64,000 nt of DNA, from the NCBI RefSeq assembly GCF_003576645.1, contig NC_044922.1, positions 24,708,274 through 24,772,273 on the forward strand, in the 5' to 3' direction. Numbering within the stretch: the first letter of the stretch is position 1; the number at the start of each line of letters is the position of its first letter. The notes beneath the pieces were generated by a model. It was not told the DNA's origin and made no database searches. It saw only the letters and a program-made list of their open reading frames with translations. Shown piece after piece: positions 10,846-21,887 of the stretch. The translations under genes were made by a program, and so were the position numbers. Origin of the DNA: Ipomoea triloba. Lineage: Eukaryota > Streptophyta > Magnoliopsida > Solanales > Convolvulaceae.

Positions 10846-12537
10846 TATAAATTTTGGGCCCAAATATTCTAGGTATATATATAAGCATATGTTCATTATC
10901 TCCCCCTTGTGGGGTCATTGCAAAAATCATCAGTAGCCTCCCTTCCTCTTTAATCTCTCTCTCTCGTCTCTCTCCATCGAAGAAGAACTATATGTCAACG
11001 AAGTAGCAGAATTATCGGCGACCTCTTCACACTCCATCTCCATCTCTTTTCTCTTAACGTCGGCAGCCAGCAGTAGTAGGTCTGGCGGTCTCTCTCCCTC
11101 ACGTGCGCACCTTAAGTACACAAGTCACACACTATAAGAACACAAACCAAGCACCTAAGGTTGTAAAATGGCGCACCTTAAGTTTCAACAACTCACGCAC
11201 ATTAAGCATAAATATCACGCACCTTAAGCATACATATAGCCATAGCTTCATTGTTGTTGTCGATCTGCTAATAACGAGAGAGAGAGAGAGAGAGCGACGA
11301 GAGGTGAGGGGTGAGGGGCTGCTACGACTGGATTATTTCGAGAGAGAGACGGGAGAGGCTACAGATTTGGATTTCTTGAAAATGAACAACCAAGTGGAGA
11401 ACAATATACATATATTTATGTATATACCTATGGTTTTGGGATTCAAAAATCATATTTATAAATAAATATATCTAATTATAAATAAATATCTAAAATTAAT
11501 AAATTGGGCTAAAGTTTTATTAGTAAATTGGATCATGAATACGAAAATCTTGATCTAAAAGTTTATCGTAAACAAATCTGCCAACCAAATAGTTTTAAAT
11601 TCCTATGTCTAATGATTTGTTTAAGCCCAAGACTATTCATGGTTCAATTTCCTATTTCAAACTTTAACCCAAATTATTTGTTTCAGATATTTTTATATAG
11701 GTATAAATTTTGGGTCCAAAACCCTAGGTATATATATAAGCATATGTTCATTACCTTCTCCTTGTGTGTTCATTGTAAAAATCGTCAGTAGCCTCCCTTC
11801 CTCTTTAATCTCTCTCTCTCGTCTCTCTCCATCGAAGAAGAACAATATGTCAACGAACCAACAGACCTATCTGCGACCTCTTCACCCTCCATCTCCCTCT
11901 CTTTTCTCTTAACATCGGTGGCCAATAGTAGTAGGTCTGGTGGTCTCTCTCCCTCCCGTGCACACCTTAAGTACACAAGCCACACACCATAAAAACACAA
12001 ACCACGCACCTAAGGTTTTAAAATGGCGCACAATAAGTTTCAACAAGTTACACACTTTAAGCATAAATATCACGCACCTTAAGCATACATATAGCCGAAG
12101 CTTCATTGTTGTTGTCGATCTGCTAATAACGAGAGAGAGAGAGAGACGAGAGGTGAGGGGTGAGGGGCTGCTACGGCTGGATTATTTCGAGAGGGAGATG
12201 GGAGAGGCTACCGACTTGGGTTTCTTGAAAATGAACAACCAAGTGGAGAACAATATACATATGTTTATATATATACCTAGGATTTTGGGACACAAAAATC
12301 ATATTTATAAATAAATATATCTAATTATAAATATATATTTAAAATGAATAACTTGGGCTAAAGTTTGTATTAGTAAATTGGATCATGTATATTCTTGGGC
12401 TTTAACAAATTCCTTAGACTTAGGAATTTAGAACTATTTGGGCTAAGAGAATTGATACATGGCTTTTAAAATTATAAATAATTATATAAATACTTTGTAT
12501 TAAATCATTAGAAATAAGGAGTTTGATAATCTGAGTG

Positions 12538-12968
12538 TGTGAGACCCTAAAATACTTTTCTACCAAAATTCCAATCTTATAAAGTTTCAAAATAAAACTA
12601 TAAAAAAATGAAGAATTCCTATCTTATGATTGTAGACTTGAATAGATATTATTATTATTGATTAATTCTTAGATTGCCCAGCATCGCATAATGTTTATGG
12701 ATTATTGTGGTAGTCATATATCGAGTTGTGGGTTTTGATGAATAGATAATTGGGCATGTTGAACCCTTTCTATTTGACTTGTAGAATGTTGGGATCTTAG
12801 TAGTTTAGCCTAGCAATTATCTAAGTGTGGGTGGTTGTGGCGGTAGCCCTCCCTGTGCTGTGTTTATGGGTTCTAATTTTCCTTAATTTAATAGAATCAT
12901 TCTTGTCATTCCATTGCATAAGTTTTTAATCTATCTAGGCTCTAGTGTTAGAAATCGGGGGTGTTACA
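12538..12968 (+). mobile_element. Solo LTR of a gypsy-like element
   Basis: It begins TGTGAGACCCTAAAATACTT, sharing its first ~65 bp with 4262, and ends in GGGGGTGTTACA. The 3' part (GTGGCGGTAGCCCTCCCTGT) resembles the end of plant Ty3/gypsy chromovirus LTRs as I remember them. No primer-binding site or gag follows. It is shorter than the presumed LTR at 4262. Confidence 0.5.
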
Positions 12969-13490
12969 TCCGTCCTCAGCACGCATGTCTAACTGCTAGA
13001 TTATTTCTCTTCCTTCTGACTTCTCCATTTATTCGCCTATTTGACTCCCATACTTGTTCCCATGGTTGTTTGACTCTTCACCCTCCTACTTGGTTGACTC
13101 TTCCACTCATTCGCCCTCGGGACCACCTGACTCTTCCACCCCTCCGTCTATCCCACTAACACTTCCGCTTGTTCACCAGTCCATCTGACTACTCCACCCA
13201 CATGCCCATCCGACTGAGTTCTTCACTCGTCTACTCGTCCACCTAATTCCTTTACCCATCCGTCCACCCTCTTTGACTTCGGCTATCCAACTACCCTATT
13301 CGATTGGGTGCACATCCCCGCCCATCACGCTCCAAAATGCTTCTTTTTTTCTTTTATTGTGCAATTGGATGAAACTATAAGCAAAGGCATATTAGTTAGT
13401 CCAATTTCTCAATTTAGCACATCATAATATGCACAAAATGAACAAAAGTATATGATAAAATATAGTTTTAATAATAATAAAAAAAAAAAA
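12969..13490. other. Pyrimidine-rich tract with TTGACTCTTCCACCC-like repeats; no gene
   Basis: CT-rich sequence with loosely repeated words (GACTCTTCCAC, TCGTCCACC). The ORF entering from 12914 is a product of this composition and overlaps the LTR end. Nothing recognisable is encoded. Confidence 0.4.
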
Positions 13491-13560
13491 GTGTTATCAT
13501 TTACTTAAGCATCAGGTCAATCAAATAAAGTGTCCTACAAAGACTCTTACTTTTACTCTC

Positions 13561-13722
13561 AAAAGCTAAACTCAATGACATGTCGTTATGAAAAGATAAA
13601 AGAAAATCAAAAGGAGTCGGAGTCCAAAGACATTAGATAATAAAAGCTAAACTCAATGACATGTAAATACGAAAAGATAAAAGAAAATCAAAAGGTGTTA
13701 AGAGTCCAAAGACATTAGATAA
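13561..13722 (+). repeat. 81-bp tandem duplication
   Basis: Two direct copies (13561-13641 and 13642-13722) both start AAAAGCTAAACTCAATGACA and differ at about ten positions. Confidence 0.75.
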
Positions 13723-13734
13723 GAATCACGTACT

Positions 13735-14030
13735 AATTGACACGAGTACACGACACTCTTTCAACTCTACACAGGTTGTGATGAGCACAAATCAGACCTG
13801 ATAGTAATTATGTATAGTATATTAAATTTGTGAGCATACTAGTATTTAGGCTGTAAAGTCTTTTGATTTAGTCAAATAATTGGAATATTATAATGATGTT
13901 CCTTTCTTGTCTTTCTACGAAGATGAGCCCTACCTGGAAGTAAGGTTATCAAAGACTGACCAATTCCTTGACTATACATATATACCACAACAAGCTTTTT
14001 TACTATTATCTCTTTGTCTACCGTAAGGCT
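13735..14030. repeat. Duplicated flank, copy A (partner at 22160-22484)
   Basis: Shares long blocks with 22160-22484, including GAAGATGAGCCCTACCTGG and CATATATACCACAACA. The two copies are diverged by substitutions and small indels, so this is an old duplication. Confidence 0.7.
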
Positions 14031-14111
14031 TCATTTGATTCGCGGAAAATATTTAAGGGAGAATGGAATTGAAATTTTATGAAAAAGCAATTATTAGGAA
14101 GATGAATTTCA

Positions 14112-14690
14112 TTCGCTACAAGAATGAAGACATTTAGTGGCAAATCTTTTATGTCATTTTATAATTTAGTCACAAATAATACACTTTTTGTGACCAGAAA
14201 AAAATGACACTATTGTGTGGGATAATTGTTATAACCTTTTTTTGGTCATTGACAATATGGTAATTGTGATTGTGGCAAGTATTTGTTGTGAGTAAGTTGT
14301 CACTATTACTAGAATAATAGTGTTGTAACATACATTGTCACTAAATGTATGTGCATTTTGGCGGCATTATAATTATGGCGGGAACGAATGTAGTTGTTAC
14401 AAAATATAATCTGGACACAAATTTTAATACTTTTTGTGACAAATAGTTGTTGGTTACTCTTGTTTATAATATTTGTGACAATTTATTTTGTCAATAAAAA
14501 TACAATTGGTTAGTACCATTATAAATGAGAAAGAATTGCGAGAAATTGTTACAAATATTTGTGATGCTCTATAATTCCTCAACAAAAATTACTAAATTGT
14601 GACAATAATTGTGTTGATTTCAAGTTTTGTCACTAATTTATGATAATTGTAACAAGTAATTAGTTGTTACTAAAAATGTCATTCCTAGGG
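14112..14690. mobile_element. CACTA-like non-autonomous element
   Basis: The left end CGCTACAAGAATGAAGACAT resembles the common plant CACTA terminus. The right end, read in reverse complement, is CTAGGAATGACATTTTTAGT, an imperfect inverted match. The interior carries many TTGTGACAAA / GTCACTAA words, typical of subterminal repeats. No ORF. Confidence 0.5.
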
Positions 14691-14746
14691 ATTGCTTGTT
14701 CTAGCTTCTATCAATATGGTGTCTTCATCTCTAAATTTGATTCACA

Positions 14747-15182
14747 CTACTACAAATAAGGCTTTTAACGTCAGTTTTTTACACTTTTAACGTCGGTTTT
14801 CGTTCGACGTCGTTATTCCAGACGTAGTACATCAACAAAACGACGTCGATTATATAACCGACGTCGTATATTATCTACAACGTCGATTTTTACACTTAAT
14901 CGACGCTGTATATTTTTAAAAAATTAAAAAAAAAACATATGACGTCGGTTTTTAGAAAACAACCGACGTCATATATTTTTTATTAATTAATTATAACTTA
15001 CAACTTTGGTTGTAGTTGTTTATTTTTTAAATTACTTAACACGTCGATGTTTTACAAAATAAATAAATAAATAAAAATCGACGTGTAATGTTAATTTTTT
15101 TTAAAAAAATAACTACATACGACGTCGGTTAAATCCTCAACCGATGTCGTATGTTTTAAACAAATAACTGCATGTGGGGGAT
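14747..15182. mobile_element. CACTA (En/Spm) element terminus, truncated
   Basis: It begins CACTACTACAAATAAGG, a canonical CACTA end, and is followed by at least eight subterminal copies of GACGTCGGTT or AACCGACGTC in both orientations. The opposite terminus is absent: the sequence meets a Copia LTR at 15183. Confidence 0.65.
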
Positions 15183-15671
15183 TGTTGGAAAAAATAGCAT
15201 AAAATAGCACTTTTAGTGGCTATTTTGTGGTACAAATATATATGGGGTCCACTTCCATTTTGAGTCGGGTCAGAGTGGATTAGGGTTCTTCGTAGTTAGA
15301 TGAATGGATTAATATATTGTACACACAAAACGGATAATAGGTGAATGAGAAATTGGTTCTCAAAGTTGACCCATTTGAGTTGGAAAAATTGAGGAAAAAA
15401 ACTTTAAAGTAGGTTTTGTCCCACATTGGTTTGGGAAGTGGGTTTGCACCACTATTTATACAAGAGTCTTTTGTAAGACTTATTGAATTATATAGTATAG
15501 AAGCTCTCTCTCGCGCGTAGGGGGTGCAAATCAAATCCCAAATTGAGAGTGAAAATGATAACTCGGGATATGATATATTTTTTTTGGATTCCAAGAATAA
15601 AATGTATCTTTTGAGTCAAATCCTAACTTGGTTTTGGAATGTGTATTTTATTGTTTTTTAGTATGTCCAAC
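15183..15671 (+). mobile_element. Copia LTR, copy 1
   Basis: Begins TGTTGGAAA and ends near GTCCAACT, and it aligns along its length with the LTR at 23000-23519 (for example GTGGTAYAAATAT, TTGTCCCACATYG and the CGTGAGTAGGGGG-like segment). A TATA-like ACTATTTATACAAG lies near 15450. The ORF on the opposite strand (15280-15594) is LTR sequence, not a gene. The LTR end segment is repeated at about 15737-15790. Confidence 0.65.
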
Positions 15672-16245
15672 TATGGAGGGAAATTATATCTTCATCATTC
15701 AGTTGGACTTTAATTGGAACCAAATATTGATTATTTAGTATGTCCAACTAATGGTGGGAATTATATCTTCCTTTATTAGTTGTTCAAATCAATTATGAGT
15801 GTGTGTATCATTAATTTTGCTGAAGAAAAGTGAGAGTGATCATTTAAAAAAAAATCATTAAGATGCTCAACTAAAGATTATGGATTTAATTATTGTTTTC
15901 GTATATCTCAATGCAAATTGAATTGTATGTCAAACAATAAGTCCAAGCGATTCCACGAGTATTAATTAATTTTATATTTGTTCATATAAATTCATAAGTT
16001 CAAATTATTGAACATTTAGTTGTGCAACATATTTATGAAAATGTTGTAACAATATTAATGAGTTTATTAGAATAAAAAATATTTAACTTGTGGTGCACTA
16101 CTATTTAATAAATTCTTTAGCATTTAATAGAATCTTTAGTCTCTACAAAATTGATCCTAGGCCATTTTGATATGTAAGACTCAAAATAATTTTGTGAGAC
16201 ATATAAATAAGACTCGTGATGTTCAGTTCATTTTAAACAATTTTT
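15672..16245. other. AT-rich spacer after the Copia LTR
   Basis: Holds a duplicated 'TAGTATGTCCAACTA...GGAATTATATCTTC' segment (copies near 15660 and 15737), apparently LTR-end sequence. Otherwise AT-rich with no ORF or RNA gene. Confidence 0.4.
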
Positions 16246-16410
16246 TTCCTCGCCCCAGTTTTGTATCGTCAAGCCTCTATCCACTGCTTGCTTCAAGGTT
16301 TCCTTGGCTCACCCCTATGATCTGTTGTCGGTGTCCTCGTTGCTTGACTCTGTGCTCGTACGCTCCTCCATGCTTCCTACCGGCAAGGCCACTCAAGACG
16401 ATTTCAACCG
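16246..16410 (+). pseudogene. Fragment of the VAPYRIN-like gene (MSP-domain part)
   Basis: This 165-bp piece aligns without gaps to 27547-27711 of the intact gene, corresponding to residues ~50-105. It keeps the frame and has no stop: it reads through PQFCIVKPLSTACFKVSLA and RSSMLPTGKATQDD, with R-to-H, S-to-Y and P-to-L changes. It has no start codon, no ankyrin part and abrupt ends, so it cannot make the protein. Together with the duplicated flank at 13735-14030 it probably marks a decayed duplicate of the locus. Confidence 0.85.
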
Positions 16411-17140
16411 TTTAGTCTTTATATCACTTATTTCCTTCCCATTCTCAAAAATTATATTTCTCTCTATCAAACAATGTCATTTGAATTACTACTTTATGTA
16501 ATATTTTCCCTAATAATATATATCATATATTATATATTAAAGCCTTAATTAAGTGGTGCAAGTTGACTAGGCTTGTTAAATAGTTTGGTTGGACTGAATA
16601 ACTAGGAGTTGTTATTCAACCAGATTCTATGCCTAATATAAACTTGGATTGGTGAGGTACATGATATTCATTATATAGCACATTCAGATACGGTACTCAT
16701 ACTACTCAGTAGACACCCATACACCATCTAGGGTTCTGAGTCAAGTATGAGTCAAATATGGCTAACGGTCTACCGTCCAAGAGGCATCACACATCAACTA
16801 TGGTTGGAGACCAACACTGCTTCCGCTTCCGCTACTACGAGGTTAGGTTTCTCGTAGACTATTCTGTGTGGTTAGATTATTTATATCTAACACTTTATTG
16901 TCACCTTATTCTTTTCCGATCAAATTACAATTCTTTTCTCTTCTAATTCACTCATAACAACCAAACACCATGTTGATTTAAGGGACTAAAATGGTCGCCA
17001 ATTTAAACAAACAACTTAGGGACTAAATACGGTCACATGTATAATTAAGGGATTGAGTTGACTATTTTAATATAATTAAAGGACTAAAATAACCATTCTC
17101 TCTATTTTGAATGAATCGAAGTATGTTATGTAAGCAAATA
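16411..17140. other. TE-like AT-rich region, no gene
   Basis: No family-like ORF. Words such as AGGGACTAAAATGGTC, repeated at about 16985-17095, resemble termini of Mutator-type elements, but I could not define both ends. Confidence 0.35.
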
Positions 17141-17142
17141 GT

Positions 17143-17217
17143 AGCCAAGATCTTATGTTCTAGTGACACCAAGTTGCACTTTCATATCAGAGGTTGTGGG
17201 TTCGACACTGGGCCGTT
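17143..17217 (+). mobile_element. tRNA-derived SINE fragment
   Basis: The segment has an A-box-like stretch (ATGTTCTAGTGACACC) and a B-box (GTGGGTTCGACAC), matching the SINE family at 17852 (minus) and 53262. The 3' half is replaced by hAT-like sequence. Confidence 0.5.
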
Positions 17218-17354
17218 CCAATAAAAATTTGGTCCTGTGCAATATCTTACATTGGGCCACTTTTTCAAGTAATTTGTATATATAAATAAAAGTTGTTCAA
17301 AAAGTTGTGTCAAAAATTCAAAATATAAATATTGTATAAAAATACACCTAAATT

Positions 17355-17567
17355 TCATTTAAAAAGTGACAGGCGTCGTGCACATTTAGACGCAAAATCA
17401 ATCACAAAACTTTTGATATCAGCTTCTTCCAAAATCTCATTTTCAATAGAGATTAAAACTAATCCATTGAGTTTCTCTTGCAACATATTTGATCGTAAGT
17501 AAGATTTCAACAATTTCAACTTTGAAAAACTCCTTTCTACAGAGGCAACGGTAATTGGGATAATCAA
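17355..17567 (-). pseudogene. hAT transposase C-terminal (dimerisation) fragment
   Basis: The 70-residue open frame reads ITVASVERSFSKLKLLKSYL, then RSNMLQEKLNGLVLISIE, the signature of the hAT C-terminal dimerisation domain that places the conserved ERxFS before the final helices. The rest of the transposase (zinc finger and catalytic RNase-H part) is missing, so this is a remnant. Sequence just left (TTTGGTCCTGTGCAAT) resembles hAT 3' ends. An identical copy lies at 19368-19580 in the artefact duplicate. Confidence 0.85.
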
Positions 17568-17851
17568 TGATATTCGATATGTATAGAACAGTTTTAGATA
17601 TAAATATATGAAAATAGATACAAATAAATAATTGATTAATTAGTTGAGTTGGTTAGATTGTGTTTTTACTTAAGGAAGGATGATGGTTCGAATCTTGATG
17701 GTTGTAATTTATAATGTGTTTTCTATTTGAATTATTTTATCAAATTAATTATGTTTCATATATTGTTATTAATATTTGTATAAAGTTTTGATGTGTTTTA
17801 TTTTTCGTTTATATCCAATAATATTTATGACTATATTCCTTTTAAATGTTT

Positions 17852-18003
17852 CATTTTTTTTAATACCATCGATTCTATTACAATACAATATATGTTCATT
17901 ACTACTATTGAGGCATGCACAACGAGTCAATATTGCTGAGGCTCGAACCCACAATCTCCCACATAAGGGAGCAACTTGGTGCTATGATACACTCTCATTT
18001 GTA
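17852..18003 (-). mobile_element. tRNA-derived SINE
   Basis: Minus strand: A-box region TATCATAGCACCAAGTTG, B-box GTGGGTTCGAGCC, a 3' body that matches the SINE at 53262 (TTGTAATAGA near the end), and an A tail (T run at about 17858). Repeated at 19865-20016 in the artefact copy. Confidence 0.65.
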
Positions 18004-18047
18004 CCTATTTTACTTGTGTTTTTATGTAGGTTTTATAGTTAATTGTG

Positions 18048-19229
18048 TGATAAAATGTTGTGTCCAATGCTTATTTCCATGTTTTCATATTTAAAATGGT
18101 ATAATGCTTGGTTTAAATGTTTTTGATGTGTTTAGAAGTGCATTAGAACCATTTGTGAACAAAAGCCAATCCAAAGGAGCCAAAGAGTTGTAATTCCCGC
18201 TACCATGGCGACATCTTGGTAATCGGACCATATCTTTTCCTATGAATATCCAAATGAGATGATTCTTGAGCCATTGGAAAGAAGACTTCAAGGGCTACAA
18301 CTCTTTTGAAGACATCAAAGTGTAGATTGAAAGGGAAAATGGTCAAAAGATCAAAGAGTTGTAATTTCTGCTAAATATGGCGACACCTCGGTAATTGGAC
18401 CATATCTCAGCCTAGAAATATCCAAATGAGGTGATTCTTAAACCATTGGAAAGAAGACTTCAAGGGCTACAACTCTTATGAAGACATCAAAGTGTAATTC
18501 GAAAGGGAAAAGGGTCAAAATCAGGATGCAAGTCGGAACTGCGTCACAGGAATTTTCGACGCGTCGAACTCAACTTTCGACGCGTCGAAAATCCCAAAAA
18601 TGAGGCAGAATAGCCTCGTTTCGGCGCTGTAAAGATTCGACGCGTCGAATGTTGGATTCGACGCGTCGAATGTCGCAGATCTGCGATTCTAAACTTCTAA
18701 AAATTGTCATTTTTGCCCTCCATTCTCCACCCACTATAAAAGCATCATTTTCTCTTCAAACCCTAGGCTTGGCTGCGGATTTTGACCAAAAAGGAGAGCA
18801 AGGAAGAAGATTTGAAGCCACAACAAGAGAGGAGAAGAGCTTGGAAGACACATTCGGGAGAATTTCTTCATCTCTTCTCTACTTTAAGCTTTGTTAAATC
18901 TTTCTTTGAATTGTTTGTTGTTGAAACTAAGATAGCCATGTTTGGCTAAGATTTCCTTTGGGATTTTTGGATTGATAAGTGTTTATAAACCTATGTGCCT
19001 AGTTCTTGAATTGCTTGAATGAAATATCTATTTGGGTTTATTACTTGTTTTGTAATTGTGGCTTAATTTCTTGATGCTTGTAGTTAAGGATCCTAATTAC
19101 TTGTTTCATTGCTAAATTTGTCTATGAATTAGAGCACCCACAATTGCACTTGATTCTTGTACCTCGAGAGAGGACATGTTGATTAAGGGATTTATTGTGA
19201 ATAGCTCACGAGAGTGAGTATTCCAATTG
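18048..19229 (+). repeat. LTR-like repeat, copy cut by the N
   Basis: Begins TGATAAAATGTTGTGTCC. It contains two direct ~130-bp modules (about 18170-18340 and 18345-18510) with shared words GGCGACAYCTYGGTAAT and GAAGACTTCAAGGGCTACAA. Four copies of the palindrome TTCGACGCGTCGAA follow. It then has a TATA-like CTATAAAAGC (18734) and a leader with AAACCCTAGG. These are features of a gypsy-type LTR. The small ORF at 18649 is part of this leader. Confidence 0.5.
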
Positions 19230-19367
19230 NCCAATAAAAATTTGGTCCTGTGCAATATCTTACATTGGGCCACTTTTTCAAGTAATTTGTATATATAAAT
19301 AAAAGTTGTTCAAAAAGTTGTGTCAAAAATTCAAAATATAAATATTGTATAAAAATACACCTAAATT

Positions 19368-19580
19368 TCATTTAAAAAGTGACAGGCGTCGTGCACATTT
19401 AGACGCAAAATCAATCACAAAACTTTTGATATCAGCTTCTTCCAAAATCTCATTTTCAATAGAGATTAAAACTAATCCATTGAGTTTCTCTTGCAACATA
19501 TTTGATCGTAAGTAAGATTTCAACAATTTCAACTTTGAAAAACTCCTTTCTACAGAGGCAACGGTAATTGGGATAATCAA
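19368..19580 (-). pseudogene. hAT transposase C-terminal fragment (artefact duplicate)
   Basis: Identical to the fragment at 17355-17567, with the same VERSFSKLKLLKSYL core. It lies in the second copy of the 2,011-bp repeat and probably does not exist as a separate locus. Confidence 0.8.
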
Positions 19581-20060
19581 TGATATTCGATATGTATAGA
19601 ACAGTTTTAGATATAAATATATGAAAATAGATACAAATAAATAATTGATTAATTAGTTGAGTTGGTTAGATTGTGTTTTTACTTAAGGAAGGATGATGGT
19701 TCGAATCTTGATGGTTGTAATTTATAATGTGTTTTCTATTTGAATTATTTTATCAAATTAATTATGTTTCATATATTGTTATTAATATTTGTATAAAGTT
19801 TTGATGTGTTTTATTTTTCGTTTATATCCAATAATATTTATGACTATATTCCTTTTAAATGTTTCATTTTTTTTAATACCATCGATTCTATTACAATACA
19901 ATATATGTTCATTACTACTATTGAGGCATGCACAACGAGTCAATATTGCTGAGGCTCGAACCCACAATCTCCCACATAAGGGAGCAACTTGGTGCTATGA
20001 TACACTCTCATTTGTACCTATTTTACTTGTGTTTTTATGTAGGTTTTATAGTTAATTGTG

Positions 20061-21579
20061 TGATAAAATGTTGTGTCCAATGCTTATTTCCATGTTTTCA
20101 TATTTAAAATGGTATAATGCTTGGTTTAAATGTTTTTGATGTGTTTAGAAGTGCATTAGAACCATTTGTGAACAAAAGCCAATCCAAAGGAGCCAAAGAG
20201 TTGTAATTCCCGCTACCATGGCGACATCTTGGTAATCGGACCATATCTTTTCCTATGAATATCCAAATGAGATGATTCTTGAGCCATTGGAAAGAAGACT
20301 TCAAGGGCTACAACTCTTTTGAAGACATCAAAGTGTAGATTGAAAGGGAAAATGGTCAAAAGATCAAAGAGTTGTAATTTCTGCTAAATATGGCGACACC
20401 TCGGTAATTGGACCATATCTCAGCCTAGAAATATCCAAATGAGGTGATTCTTAAACCATTGGAAAGAAGACTTCAAGGGCTACAACTCTTATGAAGACAT
20501 CAAAGTGTAATTCGAAAGGGAAAAGGGTCAAAATCAGGATGCAAGTCGGAACTGCGTCACAGGAATTTTCGACGCGTCGAACTCAACTTTCGACGCGTCG
20601 AAAATCCCAAAAATGAGGCAGAATAGCCTCGTTTCGGCGCTGTAAAGATTCGACGCGTCGAATGTTGGATTCGACGCGTCGAATGTCGCAGATCTGCGAT
20701 TCTAAACTTCTAAAAATTGTCATTTTTGCCCTCCATTCTCCACCCACTATAAAAGCATCATTTTCTCTTCAAACCCTAGGCTTGGCTGCGGATTTTGACC
20801 AAAAAGGAGAGCAAGGAAGAAGATTTGAAGCCACAACAAGAGAGGAGAAGAGCTTGGAAGACACATTCGGGAGAATTTCTTCATCTCTTCTCTACTTTAA
20901 GCTTTGTTAAATCTTTCTTTGAATTGTTTGTTGTTGAAACTAAGATAGCCATGTTTGGCTAAGATTTCCTTTGGGATTTTTGGATTGATAAGTGTTTATA
21001 AACCTATGTGCCTAGTTCTTGAATTGCTTGAATGAAATATCTATTTGGGTTTATTACTTGTTTTGTAATTGTGGCTTAATTTCTTGATGCTTGTAGTTAA
21101 GGATCCTAATTACTTGTTTCATTGCTAAATTTGTCTATGAATTAGAGCACCCACAATTGCACTTGATTCTTGTACCTCGAGAGAGGACATGTTGATTAAG
21201 GGATTTATTGTGAATAGCTCACGAGAGTGAGTATTCCAATTACCATGTTTTGGGATTGAATTACGAGAGTAATCTTTCCCTTTTAGATTGCAATCATCCA
21301 CACTTGTTGAACCCGAATGATTATTTCACTTTAGATTGGCACTAGGTGATTAAACACTTTGACACCCAAAAATCCCGCTCTTAATCTCTTGTATATAAAA
21401 GTCCGTTTGCCTTGCTTCATTTATTTTATTTTCATAATTTTAGATAAATACCCATTGTTAACGTAGGAATAGCTTCTCGTGAATTAATTAGTAACTAGTG
21501 CTTAATACCCCGCTTCCCTGTGGATCGATAACCCCGGAATACTCCGGGTATTTGCTTGTACCTAAAAATGCTACGACCA
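20061..21579 (+). mobile_element. Solo LTR-like element (complete copy)
   Basis: Same sequence as 18048-19229, then continuing through GGATCGATAACCCCGGAATACTCCGGG to a likely end near CTACGACCA (21579). A GTGGATCGATA stretch followed by an inverted CCGGAATACTCCGG is typical of the R/U5 end of plant gypsy LTRs. I found no coding region and no matching 5-bp target duplication, so the limits are approximate. Confidence 0.5.
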
Positions 21580-21599
21580 TGCTACCTCTTTTATGTTTC

Positions 21600-21800
21600 G
21601 CCCCCATTAGGACGGGCTAGGACATTTTTCTGGATCCGCCACTGCCTGCGTAATGTATGATTCTATGAATTCAATGCCTTATAGGCTATATAGTGTATAT
21701 ACAAAATACATATAATAAAAAAAAAATAGATATAGGGGCTCCAAAATTTGGGGCCCTGTGCAAACCCCCTGGGCAGACTTGCCCAGCACTGACCTTAGGT
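21600..21800. mobile_element. hAT element end remnants
   Basis: Contains CTGGATCCGCCACTG (reverse complement CAGTGGCGGATCCAG, a common plant hAT terminus) and then GGGGCCCTGTGCAAACCCCC with CCCAGCACTG. Probably left from the same hAT family as the transposase fragment at 17355. Confidence 0.45.
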
Positions 21801-21887
21801 TCGAGCTTACATTGTAACAGAGTCAGTAGTACTCAAAAAATATGTAAGCAAATAGTATAAAATAAAATAGAATGCGAGAATATATAT

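Larger units (their letters stand above)
7026..12440 (+). repeat. Tandem array of an ~850-bp LTR-promoter-like module
   Basis: The module repeats in direct orientation. The anchor 'GCTAATAACRAGAGAG' occurs near 7328, 8176 (again at 8484 in the artefact copy), 9332, 11267 and 12122, giving a period of about 848-855 bp once the artefact and the 1.1-kb MULE insertion are removed. Each unit has a CACGCACCTTAAG-rich segment, a GA repeat, a 'CTATTCATGATTCAATTTCC' segment, a TATA stretch after AAACCCTAGG, and a CT-rich leader with a 21-codon ORF. The segment before the TATA also resembles 4550-4680. Array ORFs (7326, 8921, 11103, 11940 and others) are not conserved as proteins. I read it as an amplified U3/R segment of the neighbouring gypsy-like LTR. 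Confidence 0.6.
17218..21241 (+). repeat. Perfect 2,011-bp direct repeat joined by one N (assembly artefact)
   Basis: 17218-19228 and 19231-21241 read the same base for base in every stretch I compared, including all encoded ORFs, with the junction at the single N (19230). Sequence this full of old decayed repeats would not remain identical if the duplication were ancient. Read the second copy as the continuous one; it continues into unique sequence at 21242. Confidence 0.9.

Noticed and set aside
12914..13159. 81-codon ORF rich in Leu/Pro/Thr
   Set aside because: Produced by a CT-rich imperfect repeat and overlapping the end of a solo LTR.
14750..15170. CRISPR-like spaced repeats (GACGTCGGTT words)
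   Set aside because: Irregular spacing, both orientations and a CACTA terminus next to them; these are transposon subterminal repeats.
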